In this document: positions 35,798-44,677 of the stretch, in pieces
How positions within the stretch are numbered: the first letter of the stretch is position 1
Layout of the letters: each line of letters opens with the position of its first letter
Assembly (NCBI GenBank): GCA_963719975.1
Contig: CAVRED010000006.1
Location: 248,001 to 312,000 of the forward strand
DNA from: Poindextera sp963719975
GTDB taxonomy: Bacteria > Pseudomonadota > Alphaproteobacteria > Caulobacterales > Caulobacteraceae
DNA length: 64,000 nucleotides
Direction: 5' to 3'
Program-made: the position numbers and the translations under genes
Notes under the pieces: model-generated
The model's input: only the letters and a program-made list of their open reading frames with translations
Database searches by the model: none
What the model was told of the DNA's origin: nothing

Positions 35798-35801
35798 CCC
35801 C

Positions 35802-36056
35802 ATGGACGTGCTCACCTATTCCGACACGCGGGCGAAGCTGAAGGATGTCATGGACCGGGTCGTGGATGACCACGCCCCGGTGATCGTGACGCGCAAACGC
35901 GGCGAAGCCGTGGTCATGATCTCGCTTGCGGACTGGAACGCCATCGAGGCGACCAGCCACCTGTTGTCCACACCGGCGAACGTAGAACGCCTGACCGAGG
36001 CCATCCGTCAGCTCGACGCCGGCGCCGGCCAGGCGCGCGCCTTGAAGGAACCGTGA
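35802..36056 (+). CDS. yefM: YefM family antitoxin (Phd/YefM)
   Basis: An 84-residue Phd/YefM antitoxin. MDVLTYSDTRAKLKDVMDRV is the DNA-binding N-terminal fold, PVIVTRKRGEAVVMISLADW the core strands, and SHLLSTPANVERLTEAI the helix that leads into the toxin-binding tail. It neutralises YoeB and represses its own operon. Strong AGGAGGA RBS. The toxin start overlaps its stop (GTGA). Confidence 0.95.
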   Translation: MDVLTYSDTRAKLKDVMDRVVDDHAPVIVTRKRGEAVVMISLADWNAIEATSHLLSTPANVERLTEAIRQLDAGAGQARALKEP

Positions 36057-36328
36057 GGCTCGTCTTCGCCGACCGAGCCTGGGAAGACTATCTTCACTGG
36101 CAGGCGAGCGACCCGAACACGCTCGAGCGACTAAGCGTCCTGATCAAGGAGTGCATGCGCACGCCGTTCAACGGCACGGGAAGGCCCGAGCCGCCGAGAG
36201 GCGATCTGAGGGGCTGGTGGTCGCGACGCCTGACGTTGGAGGATCGGCTGGTCTATCGGGTGTCCGGGTCCGGCGCCGCCCAACAACTCGAGATCGCCCA
36301 GTGCCGCTTTCACTATGAGCGACGCTAG
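36053..36328 (+). CDS. yoeB: YoeB family mRNA-cleaving toxin
   Basis: A 91-residue RelE-fold ribosome-dependent endoribonuclease. WEDYLHWQASDPNTLERL, TPFNGTGRPEPPRGDLRGWW (Glu of P-E-P), SRRLTLEDRLVYRV (catalytic Arg) and the C-terminal CRFHYERR (His-Tyr) correspond to E46, R65, H83 and Y84 of E. coli YoeB. All catalytic residues appear intact. Starts at GTG 36053, coupled to yefM. Its stop abuts the dxs stop on the other strand. Confidence 0.96.
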   Translation: MRLVFADRAWEDYLHWQASDPNTLERLSVLIKECMRTPFNGTGRPEPPRGDLRGWWSRRLTLEDRLVYRVSGSGAAQQLEIAQCRFHYERR

Positions 36329-38245
36329 CTAGAGGGCGCGCAAGCCGCCGACGGTGTTGTCGAGGCCGAGCGCGCCAAGCGCGGCGCGGACGATGCCCTC
36401 GGCGTCGAGCCCCGCCTGGGCGTACATCGCCTCCGGCTTGTCCTGGTCCTGGAAGACGTCCGGCAGGGTCAGCGTGCGCACCCGAAGGCCGCGGTCGAGC
36501 GCCCCGCGCTCGGCCAAAAGGTGCAGCACGAAGGCGCCAAAACCGCCCATCGCCCCCTCCTCGACCGTGATCAGCGCCTCGTGCTCGCGGGCTAGCCTGA
36601 GGATCAGCGCCTCATCGAGCGGCTTGGCGAAGCGGGCGTCGGCGACCGTTGCCGAATAGCCGCGCGCGGCCAGGAGGTCGGCCGCATGCAGCGCCTCGGC
36701 CAGTCGTCCGCCGAGCGACAGGATCGCAACGGCAGATCCCTCGCGCAGGACCCGCCCCCGCCCGATCTCGAGCGGGTTGGGGTTCAAGGAGATCGCCGCC
36801 CCGGTCCCATCGCCGCGCGGATAGCGGAAGGCGCTCGGGCGATCGTCGATGGCCACGGCGGTCGCCACCATCGCGGTCAGCTCGGCTTCGTCGGCCGGCG
36901 CCATCAGCACGAAGCCCGGCAGTTGGCCGAGGTAGCCGATGTCGAAAGAGCCGGCGTGGGTCGGCCCGTCCGCGCCGACCAGGCCGGCGCGGTCGATCGC
37001 GAACCGGACCGGCAGGCGCTGGATCGCCACGTCGTGCACGACCTGGTCGTAACCGCGCTGGAGGAAGGTGGAATAGATCGCGGCGAACGGCTTCATCCCG
37101 TCAGCGGCCAGCCCGGCGGCGAAGGTCACAGCGTGCTGCTCGGCGATCCCGACATCGAAGGCGCGGTCGGGGAAGCGTTCGGCGAACTTGTCGAGGCCGG
37201 TGCCGGAGGGCATCGCCGCCGTGATGGCGACGATCTTGTCGTCCTTCTCCGCCTCGCGGATCAGGGCGTCGGCGAAGACGCGCGTATAGCTCGGCGCCGT
37301 CGCCGGCGACTTCGACTGCTGGCCAGTGATGACGTCGAACTTCTGCACGCCGTGGTACTTGTCGGCGGCCGCTTCCGCCGGGCCGTAGCCCTTACCCTTC
37401 TGGGTGACGACGTGAACGAGGACCGGTTTACCCTTGATATTCTTGACGTTCTTAAGAACCGGGACCAGGTGGTCAAGATTGTGGCCGTCGATCGGGCCGA
37501 CGTAGTAGAAGCCCAGCTCCTCGAAGAAGGTGCCGCCGGTCGCGAGCCCGCGCCCGTACTCTTCTATGCGCCGCATCACCTCCTTGAGCGGCTTCGGCAG
37601 CCCGCCGGCGAACCGCCGGAAGAAGTCGCGGAACGAGCGGTAGGCGCCGCCCGAGACCTGGCGGGCGAGGTAGGCGCTCATGCCGCCGACGGGCGGGGCG
37701 ATCGACATGTCGTTGTCGTTCAGGACCACGATCAGCTGCTTGGTGGTCTCGGCGGCGTTGTTCATCGCCTCGTAGGCCATGCCGGCCGACAGGGCGCCGT
37801 CGCCGATGACGGCGATCACCTTGTGGTCGGCCCCGCGCTTGTCGCGCGCGACCGCAAACCCGAGCGCCGCCGAGATGGAGGTCGCCGCGTGCGCCGCGCC
37901 AAAGGGGTCGTAAGGGCTCTCAGCCCGCTTGGTGAAGCCGGAAAGGCCGCCGCCCTGGCGCAGCGTGCGGATGCGATCGCGGCGACCGGTCAGGATCTTG
38001 TGCGGATAGGCCTGGTGGCCGACGTCCCAGATCAGGATATCGCGCGGGGTGTCGAACACATGGTGCAGCGCGACCGTGAGCTCGACCACGCCGAGCCCCG
38101 CGCCGAGGTGCCCGCCGGTCTGCGAGACGGCGTCGATGATCTCGCTGCGCAGCTCGTCCGCCAGCTGGCGCAGCTGCGCCTGGGTGAACGCGTGCGTGTC
38201 TGTCGGCGCGGTGACCGTGTCGAGAAGCGGGGTCGGGGGCGGCAT
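36329..38245 (-). CDS. dxs: 1-deoxy-D-xylulose-5-phosphate synthase
   Basis: A 638-residue thiamine-diphosphate transketolase-like enzyme making DXP from pyruvate and glyceraldehyde 3-phosphate, the first step of the MEP pathway. GHQAYPHKILTGRRDRI, SPYDPFGAAHAATSISAALG, the TPP/Mg site VIGDGALSAGMAYEAMNNA, VGPIDGHNLDHLVPVL, VGIAEQHAVTFAAGLA and RFAIDRAGLVGADGPTHAG are all conserved. Full length. Follows ispA by 26 bases as the last gene of xseB-ispA-dxs. Confidence 0.98.
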   Translation of the reverse strand: MPPPTPLLDTVTAPTDTHAFTQAQLRQLADELRSEIIDAVSQTGGHLGAGLGVVELTVALHHVFDTPRDILIWDVGHQAYPHKILTGRRDRIRTLRQGGGLSGFTKRAESPYDPFGAAHAATSISAALGFAVARDKRGADHKVIAVIGDGALSAGMAYEAMNNAAETTKQLIVVLNDNDMSIAPPVGGMSAYLARQVSGGAYRSFRDFFRRFAGGLPKPLKEVMRRIEEYGRGLATGGTFFEELGFYYVGPIDGHNLDHLVPVLKNVKNIKGKPVLVHVVTQKGKGYGPAEAAADKYHGVQKFDVITGQQSKSPATAPSYTRVFADALIREAEKDDKIVAITAAMPSGTGLDKFAERFPDRAFDVGIAEQHAVTFAAGLAADGMKPFAAIYSTFLQRGYDQVVHDVAIQRLPVRFAIDRAGLVGADGPTHAGSFDIGYLGQLPGFVLMAPADEAELTAMVATAVAIDDRPSAFRYPRGDGTGAAISLNPNPLEIGRGRVLREGSAVAILSLGGRLAEALHAADLLAARGYSATVADARFAKPLDEALILRLAREHEALITVEEGAMGGFGAFVLHLLAERGALDRGLRVRTLTLPDVFQDQDKPEAMYAQAGLDAEGIVRAALGALGLDNTVGGLRAL

Positions 38246-38271
38246 GCGGGGCTTGGGACTCTTGGCCGGGA

Positions 38272-39160
38272 TCAGTACCGCCGCTCGAGCACGAAGTCGA
38301 CGCTCGCGCGAAGAGTTTCCGCCCGCGGGCCGAACAGCTCCAGGTGCGCCCGCGCCTGCTCGGCCAGCAGCGCGACCCGTTCCTTGGCCGCGCTCGCGCC
38401 AAGGAGCGTCACGTAATTGACCTTGCCCTTGGCCTGGTCCTTCGCGCCGGCGGCCTTGCCAAGAAGGTCCTCGTCGCCCTCGACGTCGAGCAGGTCGTCG
38501 ACGATCTGGTAGGCGAGCCCGAGGTCCTGGGCAAAGCCCATCAGGCTCTGCCGCTCCGCATCTGAGGGCCTGGCCAGCACCATCGGCAGCTCGAAGCTGC
38601 AGGCGATCAGCGCGCCCGTCTTCAGCCGCTGCATTCGCGCCACGGCGCCGAGGTCGTCGCCAACGCCGAGGAGGTCGATCATCTGCCCGCCGGCCATGCC
38701 GGCCGCCCCCGCGGCCGCCGCCAGCCGGCGCACGAGCTCGGCGCGGACGCCGCCGTCACGATGGGTGGCCGGATCGGCGAGAATCTCGAAGGCGGCGGTC
38801 TGAAGGGCGTCGCCGACCAGCACGGCCGTCGCCTCGTCGTAGGCGCGATGCACGGTCGGGCGCCCGCGGCGCATGTCGTCGTCGTCCATGCACGGCAGGT
38901 CGTCGTGCACGAGGCTGTAGGCGTGGATGCACTCGATGGCGCACGCCAGCGGCAGCATCGCGCGACGCCTCGAGGCCGAACAGAGCGCCGGTCTCGAGCA
39001 CGAAGAAGGGGCGGAGGCGTTTGCCCGGCCCCAGCGCCGCATAGCGCATGGCCTCGGTCAGTCGTTGCTCCGGACCGGCTCCGCGCGGCAAGAGCGCGTC
39101 CAGCGTGACGGTGACCAGGTCGGCGGCCTCGGCCAGCTTCCGGGCGAGCGCCCCGCTCAT
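38272..39160 (-). CDS. ispA: Polyprenyl synthetase (farnesyl/geranylgeranyl diphosphate synthase; one frameshift)
   Basis: A corrected 295-residue trans-prenyltransferase. RYAALGPGKRLRPFFVLE binds IPP. The first Asp-rich motif is LVHDDLPCMDDDDMRRGRPT, the second LGLAYQIVDDLLDVEGDED, with KTGALIACSFELP between. An extra base at about 38963 splits LFGLEAS from AMLPLACAIECIHAYSL. Residues before the first DDxxD suggest an FPP-type IspA, though GGPP cannot be excluded. Starts 16 bases after the xseB stop. Confidence 0.92.
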
Positions 39161-39176
39161 GATGGGACCTGCTGTC

Positions 39177-39431
39177 TCAGGAGAACTCGGCCGGCTCAAC
39201 GCCGGCGGCGCCCTGCGGGCCGACCACGATCTTCTCCACGCGGAGGCGCGCCGCCTCGAGCTTGGCCTCGCAGTGCGCTTTCAAGAGCGCGCCGCGCTCG
39301 TACATCTTGATCGAGTCCTCCAGCGCCGCCTGGCCCGACTCCAGCTGATTGACGATCCCCTCGAGCTCGGCGAGCGCCTGTTCGAACGACATCGCCGCGA
39401 TGTCCGGCGGGGTTTGCGGGGTGTCCGACAT
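39177..39431 (-). CDS. xseB: Exodeoxyribonuclease VII small subunit
   Basis: An 84-residue XseB: FEQALAELEGIVNQLESGQA and LEDSIKMYERGALLKAHCEA are the signature coiled-coil helices that bind XseA. First gene of the xseB-ispA-dxs operon, a gene order common in proteobacteria. No xseA in the window. Confidence 0.96.
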   Translation of the reverse strand: MSDTPQTPPDIAAMSFEQALAELEGIVNQLESGQAALEDSIKMYERGALLKAHCEAKLEAARLRVEKIVVGPQGAAGVEPAEFS

Positions 39432-39557
39432 GGCGGCTCCAAGGCCCTTCCTGCCTTTCGAGTCTAGGCGTCGGCAGATCGCTGGGCAACGCGGGCGGGT
39501 CGGTTTATTCGAGCCGCGCGCCGGCGCTTGAAGTCGCCCACCATGTAAGGACCCAGC

Positions 39558-41024
39558 TTGTCGGACGACGACGTCAGCCACACGCCGCCCACGAGCGAGC
39601 TCGCGCTGGCCGAGCTCGCCTCGCCGGAGACCGCGGCCAGCGCGGCGGATCAGGCGGCGTCCGAGGCCGAATACGAGCGGTTCATCTGGGCGAACCTGCG
39701 CCGGAACTACGCCGCCAACTACCTGCACGGCATGCTCGGGATGACCGGGTTTCGGCTGGTCAACGCCGCCACCTTCGTGCCGGCGTACCTCTACCTGCTG
39801 GCGACCCAGAGCGTGGGCGCGCTGCCGGCGGTCCTGCGCGGCATCGCCAACCCGAACGCCATCGTGGGCCTCGGCCTGTCGCTGCAGCAGGTCGGCCAGG
39901 TGGTCTCGCCGATCGTCGGCGCTTCGCAGATCGAGCACCGCAAGCGCGTGCTGCCCGCCTCGATCCTGATGGGCAGCCTGATGCGGGTGCAGATCCTGGG
40001 GATGGCGGTCTGCGGCTGGTTCCTGGCCGGCGCGCCGCTGCTCGCCGCCACCCTCTTCTTCATGCTCCTGCTCGGCCTTTTCTCGGGCGCTCAGCGGGTC
40101 GCGTTCCAGATGGTGCTGGGCAAGGTCATCCCGATCACCCGCCGCGGTCATCTGCAGGCCTGGCGCAACTTCACCGGCGGAACGATCGCCGCGGCGCTCG
40201 CCTACGCCGCCGGCCGCTACATCGTCGGCAACGCGCCGATCTCGAAGCGCGTCGTGCTGTTCGGCCTGCACCTCTACCAGAACGGCTACGCCACCACCTT
40301 CTTCCTCGCCTTCATCCTGACCAGCCTGGGGCTGACGGCCTTCCAGCTCCTGATCCGCGAGCCGGATCCGCCGCAGGTGCGCCCGCGCATGCGCGTCGCC
40401 GAACGGCTGAAGAGCCTGCCTGCCATGCTTGGCGCAGACCGCGGCTTCGCCTTCTTCATGCTGTCGCAGACCCTGGCGGTCGCCGGCCGCATCGCCCAGC
40501 CGTTCTACATCCTCTACGCCGGCCACATGCTGCACTCGCTGAGCGGCAGCGTGATCGGCATCCTTGGCCTGGCCAACCTCGGCGCCGACACCGCCTCGAA
40601 CCTGCTCTGGGGCTACCTCGGCGACCGGTCGGGGTTCCGCTCCAGCTTCCTGATCGCGCTCGTCGCCTGGATCGGCGGCACCGCGCTGCTCATGGTCGGG
40701 CACAGCATGCCCTTGTTCTTCCTCGCCTTCTGCCTCTTGGGCGCGGCCAACTCTGGCTACCAGATGAGCTCGCAGACCATGGTGCTGGAGTTCGGGTTGC
40801 GCGAGGACATGGCCATGCGGCTCGCCTTCTCCTCGACGGCCGAGGGGATCATGGCCTCGGCCGGGCCGCTGATCGGGGGCCTGATCGCCGCGGTCGCCGG
40901 CTACATGGTGGTCTTTTCCGCCTCGATCGGCTGCGAGATCGCGGCGCTCGTCGTGCTCCTGCTGCTGGTCGAGGAGCCCCGCCTTCGCCGCCGCCGCGAC
41001 CCACCGATGACAACGGCCGCCTAG
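39558..41024 (+). CDS. MFS transporter
   Basis: A 488-residue membrane protein with about twelve helices. A charged N-terminus (to about residue 55) leads to AANYLHGMLGMTGFRLVNAA. A-like loop RKRVLPASILMGSLMRVQ and the second-half counterpart DRSGFRSSFLIALVAWIGG follow MFS conventions. The start is TTG 39558 with AAGGA upstream. Substrate unknown. Convergent with the TetR gene, 5 bases apart. Confidence 0.83.
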   Translation: MSDDDVSHTPPTSELALAELASPETAASAADQAASEAEYERFIWANLRRNYAANYLHGMLGMTGFRLVNAATFVPAYLYLLATQSVGALPAVLRGIANPNAIVGLGLSLQQVGQVVSPIVGASQIEHRKRVLPASILMGSLMRVQILGMAVCGWFLAGAPLLAATLFFMLLLGLFSGAQRVAFQMVLGKVIPITRRGHLQAWRNFTGGTIAAALAYAAGRYIVGNAPISKRVVLFGLHLYQNGYATTFFLAFILTSLGLTAFQLLIREPDPPQVRPRMRVAERLKSLPAMLGADRGFAFFMLSQTLAVAGRIAQPFYILYAGHMLHSLSGSVIGILGLANLGADTASNLLWGYLGDRSGFRSSFLIALVAWIGGTALLMVGHSMPLFFLAFCLLGAANSGYQMSSQTMVLEFGLREDMAMRLAFSSTAEGIMASAGPLIGGLIAAVAGYMVVFSASIGCEIAALVVLLLLVEEPRLRRRRDPPMTTAA

Positions 41025-41029
41025 GCGCG

Positions 41030-41755
41030 TCAGCGCACGAAGCCGGCCTCGGCGAAGTCGACCATGCGCTTGATCAAGGCCTCGATGTCATCCTCGCGCG
41101 CCAGGCCCTCGGAGAGGGTGTGCAGGCGATCGAGCTCGGCGAAGCGGTTGTTGTGGATCAGGCCGAGCACGAAGTGCACGCGCCAATAGACCTCCTCGGG
41201 CGGCAGGTCGGGCCGCGCGGCCAGGAAGGCGTCGGCGAAGCGGCGCAGGTGCGAGACGTCGGAACGCAGCGCCTCGCGCATCTCGTCGGTGCCCTCCCCG
41301 CGGGCGCGGATAAGGAACTGCAGCGCGATCCGCCGCTCGCTGCCCGGCGCCAGCCAGCGCACCGGCGGGGCGATCAGCGCGACCAGGATGTCGCGCACCG
41401 GCGGCCTGCCCTGGTGGCGGTCGGAGGCCTCGTGCAGCATCCGCGCTCGCGCCCGGTTCAGCTCGGCCGTGCGCGTGCGGAAGATCTCGAACAGCAGGGC
41501 GTCCTTGGAGCCGAAGTGGTAGTTCACCGAGGCCAGGTTGACCCCCGCCTCGGCGGTGATGTCGCGCACCGAGACCTTCTGGAATCCGTGCACCGCGAAC
41601 AGCCGCTCGGCGGCGGCGAACACCAGCGCCTTGGTCTGGGCGTGGGCCTCCGGATCGGGCGGGACAAGGGCGGCATCGGTCAATGGAGCATGAGCCTTCG
41701 CTCGGTGCGGACCGGCAGTCTTAGGGCCGGGCGCCGCGGCGCGCAAACCGCTCAC
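41030..41755 (-). CDS. TetR/AcrR family transcriptional regulator
   Basis: A 241-residue regulator. After a non-conserved leader of about 35 residues comes the HTH: TKALVFAAAERLFAVHGFQK and VSVRDITAEAGVNLASVNYH, then FGSKDALLFEIFRTRTAEL. The C-domain SERRIALQFLIRARGEGTDEM resembles CecR/YbiH-type regulators. Starts at GTG 41755 overlapping the phosphatase stop (GTGA), so it is coupled to the phosphatase gene. It may control that gene, the divergent kinase, or the MFS gene. Confidence 0.9.
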   Translation of the reverse strand: MSGLRAAAPGPKTAGPHRAKAHAPLTDAALVPPDPEAHAQTKALVFAAAERLFAVHGFQKVSVRDITAEAGVNLASVNYHFGSKDALLFEIFRTRTAELNRARARMLHEASDRHQGRPPVRDILVALIAPPVRWLAPGSERRIALQFLIRARGEGTDEMREALRSDVSHLRRFADAFLAARPDLPPEEVYWRVHFVLGLIHNNRFAELDRLHTLSEGLAREDDIEALIKRMVDFAEAGFVR

Positions 41756-42456
41756 GCGGCGCGCAGGATCACCAGCGAGACATTGTCCGGCGCCCCGCGT
41801 TCCAGGCAGGTGTCGAGGAACAGGTCCGCCGTGGCCTCGAGCCCATCGGCCTGCAGGCCGATGCGGAGCTCGTCGTCGCTCATCAACCGCGTGAGGCCGT
41901 CGCTGGCGAGCAGGAAGACGTCGCCAGGCCTCACGTCGCCCTCGACCAGATCGAGCTTGAGCGTGGCGTCGACGCCGACCGCGCGGGTGATCACGTTGGC
42001 GTTCGGATGGCCTTCGGCCTCGGCGGCGTCGATCTCGCCCAGGTCAACCAGCTCCTGCACCAGGCTGTGGTCGCGGGTGAGCTGCTGCAGCCCGCCGCCG
42101 CGGACGCGATAGACGCGGCTGTCGCCAGCCCAGATGCAGACGAACGCCCGCTCGTCGGCGAGCACCGCCACGACCGTGCTGCCGATCGTCCGCCGCCCGC
42201 CCGCCAGCGCCTGGAGAGCGTCGTTTACGCCCTCGAGCGCGCGACCGGCCGCCGCGGCCCGTTGCGGAAGCGCAAGGCCGGGGTCGAGCCCGGCGAGGCC
42301 TTCGACAACGAGCGCGCTCGCCACCTCGCCCGCCTCATGCCCGCCCATGCCGTCGGCGACCGCCCAAACGCCCAACTCAGGCCGCGACAACACCGCGTCC
42401 TCGTTCATGCGCCGACGACAGCCAACGTGGGTGCGCACGGCGCAGTCAAAGCCCAT
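41752..42456 (-). CDS. PP2C-family Ser/Thr protein phosphatase
   Basis: A 234-residue, soluble PPM phosphatase with all metal-binding motifs: CRRRMNEDAVLSRPE (motif 1), WAVADGMGGHEAGEVAS (D-G-M-G-G), IGSTVVAVL, IWAGDSRVYRVRGG, FLLASDGLTRLMSDDEL, and GAPDNVSLVILRA at the end. It removes phosphate from Ser/Thr residues in the cytoplasm. Divergent from the kinase gene, with 92 bases between the starts, so the kinase and its substrates are the natural targets. Coupled downstream to a TetR gene. Confidence 0.94.
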   Translation of the reverse strand: MGFDCAVRTHVGCRRRMNEDAVLSRPELGVWAVADGMGGHEAGEVASALVVEGLAGLDPGLALPQRAAAAGRALEGVNDALQALAGGRRTIGSTVVAVLADERAFVCIWAGDSRVYRVRGGGLQQLTRDHSLVQELVDLGEIDAAEAEGHPNANVITRAVGVDATLKLDLVEGDVRPGDVFLLASDGLTRLMSDDELRIGLQADGLEATADLFLDTCLERGAPDNVSLVILRAA

Positions 42457-42548
42457 GGATCATGCTTCCGAAGAGTCGTTCGCCGTTACGCATCTAGCAT
42501 TTCACCGACAAGAGCGCTTACTTTGCGGACAAGAGGCCGCGCAGGCAA

Positions 42549-44567
42549 ATGGTCGATACCACCGCTCCGAGCATACCGTACCACAGCAAAGCCCTCCCAG
42601 AGGGCTCGGTGCTTCGCGAGTGGAAGCTCGAGAGCGTGCTCGGCGTCGGCGGGTTCGGAATCGTCTACCGTGGCCGCGGCGTCTACTTCGACGAAGTGGT
42701 CGCGATCAAGGAGTACTTTCCGAGCGCGATCAGCGACCGCGTGGAGGGCTCGACCGTCACGCCGACGGACTCATCGTCGGAGGAGGTCTACGCGCTTGGC
42801 CTGAGGAAGTTCGTCGAAGAGGCCAAGATCCTCTGGAACCTGTCGAAGCCCGACCGACACCCGAACATCGTCGCCGTGAAGAGTCTCTTCGAGATCAACG
42901 GCACCGCCTACATGGTGATGGATTTCGAGACCGGGGCTTCGCTGTCGCAGCTCCTGCGCAGCGGCAAGCACTTCGACGAAGCCAGCCTGCTCGCGCTGCT
43001 TCGCCCGATCGCCGAGGGCCTGGCCCGGGTGCATCGCGCGGGCGTCATCCATCGCGACATCAAGCCGGCCAACATCCTGGTCGACGACGACGGACGGCCG
43101 GTGCTGATCGACTTCGGCTCGGCCCGGTTCGAGTCCGGTCAGGCCACCAGCACCCAGGTCACCTTCTACACGCCCCCCTACGCGGCCATCGAACAGTATG
43201 TGAAGACCTACCCGCAGGGGCCGTGGACCGACATCTACGCGCTCGGCGTTGCGCTCTACCAATGCGTGACCGGCGAGAAGCCCGGGGACGCGCTCGAGCG
43301 CATGCACGGCGGCGCCGGCGAGCCGCTGGCCGCCCGCGAGCGGCCGGGATTTAGCCGCACGTTCCTGCGGGCAGTTGATGCGGCCATGGCGCTGCGACCG
43401 TCAGACCGCCCGCAATCGATGCCCGATTGGATGAAGATGTTCGAGCCGGGCTACGCCGAGCCGGAGGAGGAAGCGACCCGCATCAGCCTCAGCGCCCCGA
43501 TGCTCGACGCGGTCGAGGCGCCGACGCAGGCGTATGCGTCGCCGGCGGCCGTCGTCGAGAAGACGAAAGAGGCGCCCGCCGAGCCGTCGTCAGAACCCGC
43601 CAAGCGGCGCTCGCCGCTCGTGCCTTTGCTGGCGGCGGGGGCGGCCGTCGTGATCATCGGCGGCGGCGGCGCGGCCGGCTTCTTCTATTTGCAGCAGCAT
43701 CACATCGGCGCCCCGGCGGCAAAGACCAACAAAGCCGCCACCACGACGGCCACGGCCACGACCGCGGCAGCCGGACCCGCCGCGGCCACGGCGGCGCCGT
43801 CGGTGCAGCCGATCCAGGACGACGCGGCCGGTCTGCTCGCCGACGCCGAGCATGCCGGGCGCCCGCGCCAGGAGGTCGGCGCGCTGGCCGCCGCGAACAG
43901 CAAGATCGACGCGCTGGCGGCGCAGATCCACGGCGCTGCCCCCGCCGCGGCCGCGCCGCTCGTCACCCAGCTGGACGGCCTCGCGGTCGGCATGGCCCGG
44001 GCGGAGACCGGCGCCCTCTCGCGCATCGCCCAGGGGCAGACACGCGAGGTCACGACCACGCTCGGCGCGGCCCCGGACGGGGCCGCCGCGGTCGCGGCGG
44101 TTCGCCAGGCGCGGGCCAATCTCGCGGCGGCAAGCGCCGGTGCAACCGCCGGCGCCGATCCGGTGGCGGCGATCGACTCCGCGCGCAAATCCATCCCCGC
44201 CTATGCCCTCTTCGCCAGCGCCTACGCGCGCGCGACGCCGCTCTACGCCGCCGTCAGGCGCGCCGCGATCCCGCCCGTCGCCGCCCAGGCGCGCGCCTAT
44301 GCCGCGCAGATCGCATCGCTGGCCCAGGCCGCGCCACGGCCCTGGGTGTTCGCGACGCAGGGCCGCAAGCAGGCCTATCAGGACCTGCAGAACGACGCGG
44401 CGCGCGCCAAGACCCTGGAGGCGCAGGCGGAGCAGCTGGCGCAGGCCGCCAGCGGCCAGAGCGACGTTTCGCAGCTGAGCGCAACCCTGGCGCAGGTGAC
44501 CCAGGTCAAGGCCTCGCTGGCCAGCCTCTACGCCTCGGCCAGCGCCACCGCCCAGGCCAACAAATAG
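42549..44567 (+). CDS. Transmembrane Ser/Thr protein kinase with Ala-rich extracytoplasmic domain
   Basis: 672 residues. Kinase domain about 25-300: glycine loop GVGGFGIVYRG (32-42), Lys54 in VAIKEYFP, catalytic loop VIHRDIKPANIL (His168-Asp170), LIDFGSARF (Asp188), and activation-segment YTPPYAAIEQY. A charged linker follows, then a single membrane helix (about 355-380) and an Ala/Thr/Pro linker. The outer helical domain (about 420-672) begins AAGLLADAEHAGRPR. The intracellular part belongs to the G-G-F-G-I-x-Y, I-K-E-Y-x-P group of bacterial kinases. The outer domain has a homologue in the next protein and is unknown to me. Divergent from the PP2C gene. Confidence 0.93.
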   Translation: MVDTTAPSIPYHSKALPEGSVLREWKLESVLGVGGFGIVYRGRGVYFDEVVAIKEYFPSAISDRVEGSTVTPTDSSSEEVYALGLRKFVEEAKILWNLSKPDRHPNIVAVKSLFEINGTAYMVMDFETGASLSQLLRSGKHFDEASLLALLRPIAEGLARVHRAGVIHRDIKPANILVDDDGRPVLIDFGSARFESGQATSTQVTFYTPPYAAIEQYVKTYPQGPWTDIYALGVALYQCVTGEKPGDALERMHGGAGEPLAARERPGFSRTFLRAVDAAMALRPSDRPQSMPDWMKMFEPGYAEPEEEATRISLSAPMLDAVEAPTQAYASPAAVVEKTKEAPAEPSSEPAKRRSPLVPLLAAGAAVVIIGGGGAAGFFYLQQHHIGAPAAKTNKAATTTATATTAAAGPAAATAAPSVQPIQDDAAGLLADAEHAGRPRQEVGALAAANSKIDALAAQIHGAAPAAAAPLVTQLDGLAVGMARAETGALSRIAQGQTREVTTTLGAAPDGAAAVAAVRQARANLAAASAGATAGADPVAAIDSARKSIPAYALFASAYARATPLYAAVRRAAIPPVAAQARAYAAQIASLAQAAPRPWVFATQGRKQAYQDLQNDAARAKTLEAQAEQLAQAASGQSDVSQLSATLAQVTQVKASLASLYASASATAQANK

Positions 44568-44677
44568 CCGAGACCGCCGAGCGGCGCGTCTCGATCGACG
44601 TCAGAGGCGCCGGCGGGCAGGGCGTTGGCAAACAATATACAACGGTGCTTAGCTAGGCCGGAATGCGGGGGCTTCCC

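Noticed and set aside
5654..39160. Programmed +1 frameshifting as a common mechanism
   Set aside because: The sites share no slippery motif, stop codon context or structure, affect unrelated genes, and include cancelling indels in the PPOX gene. Sequence error is simpler.
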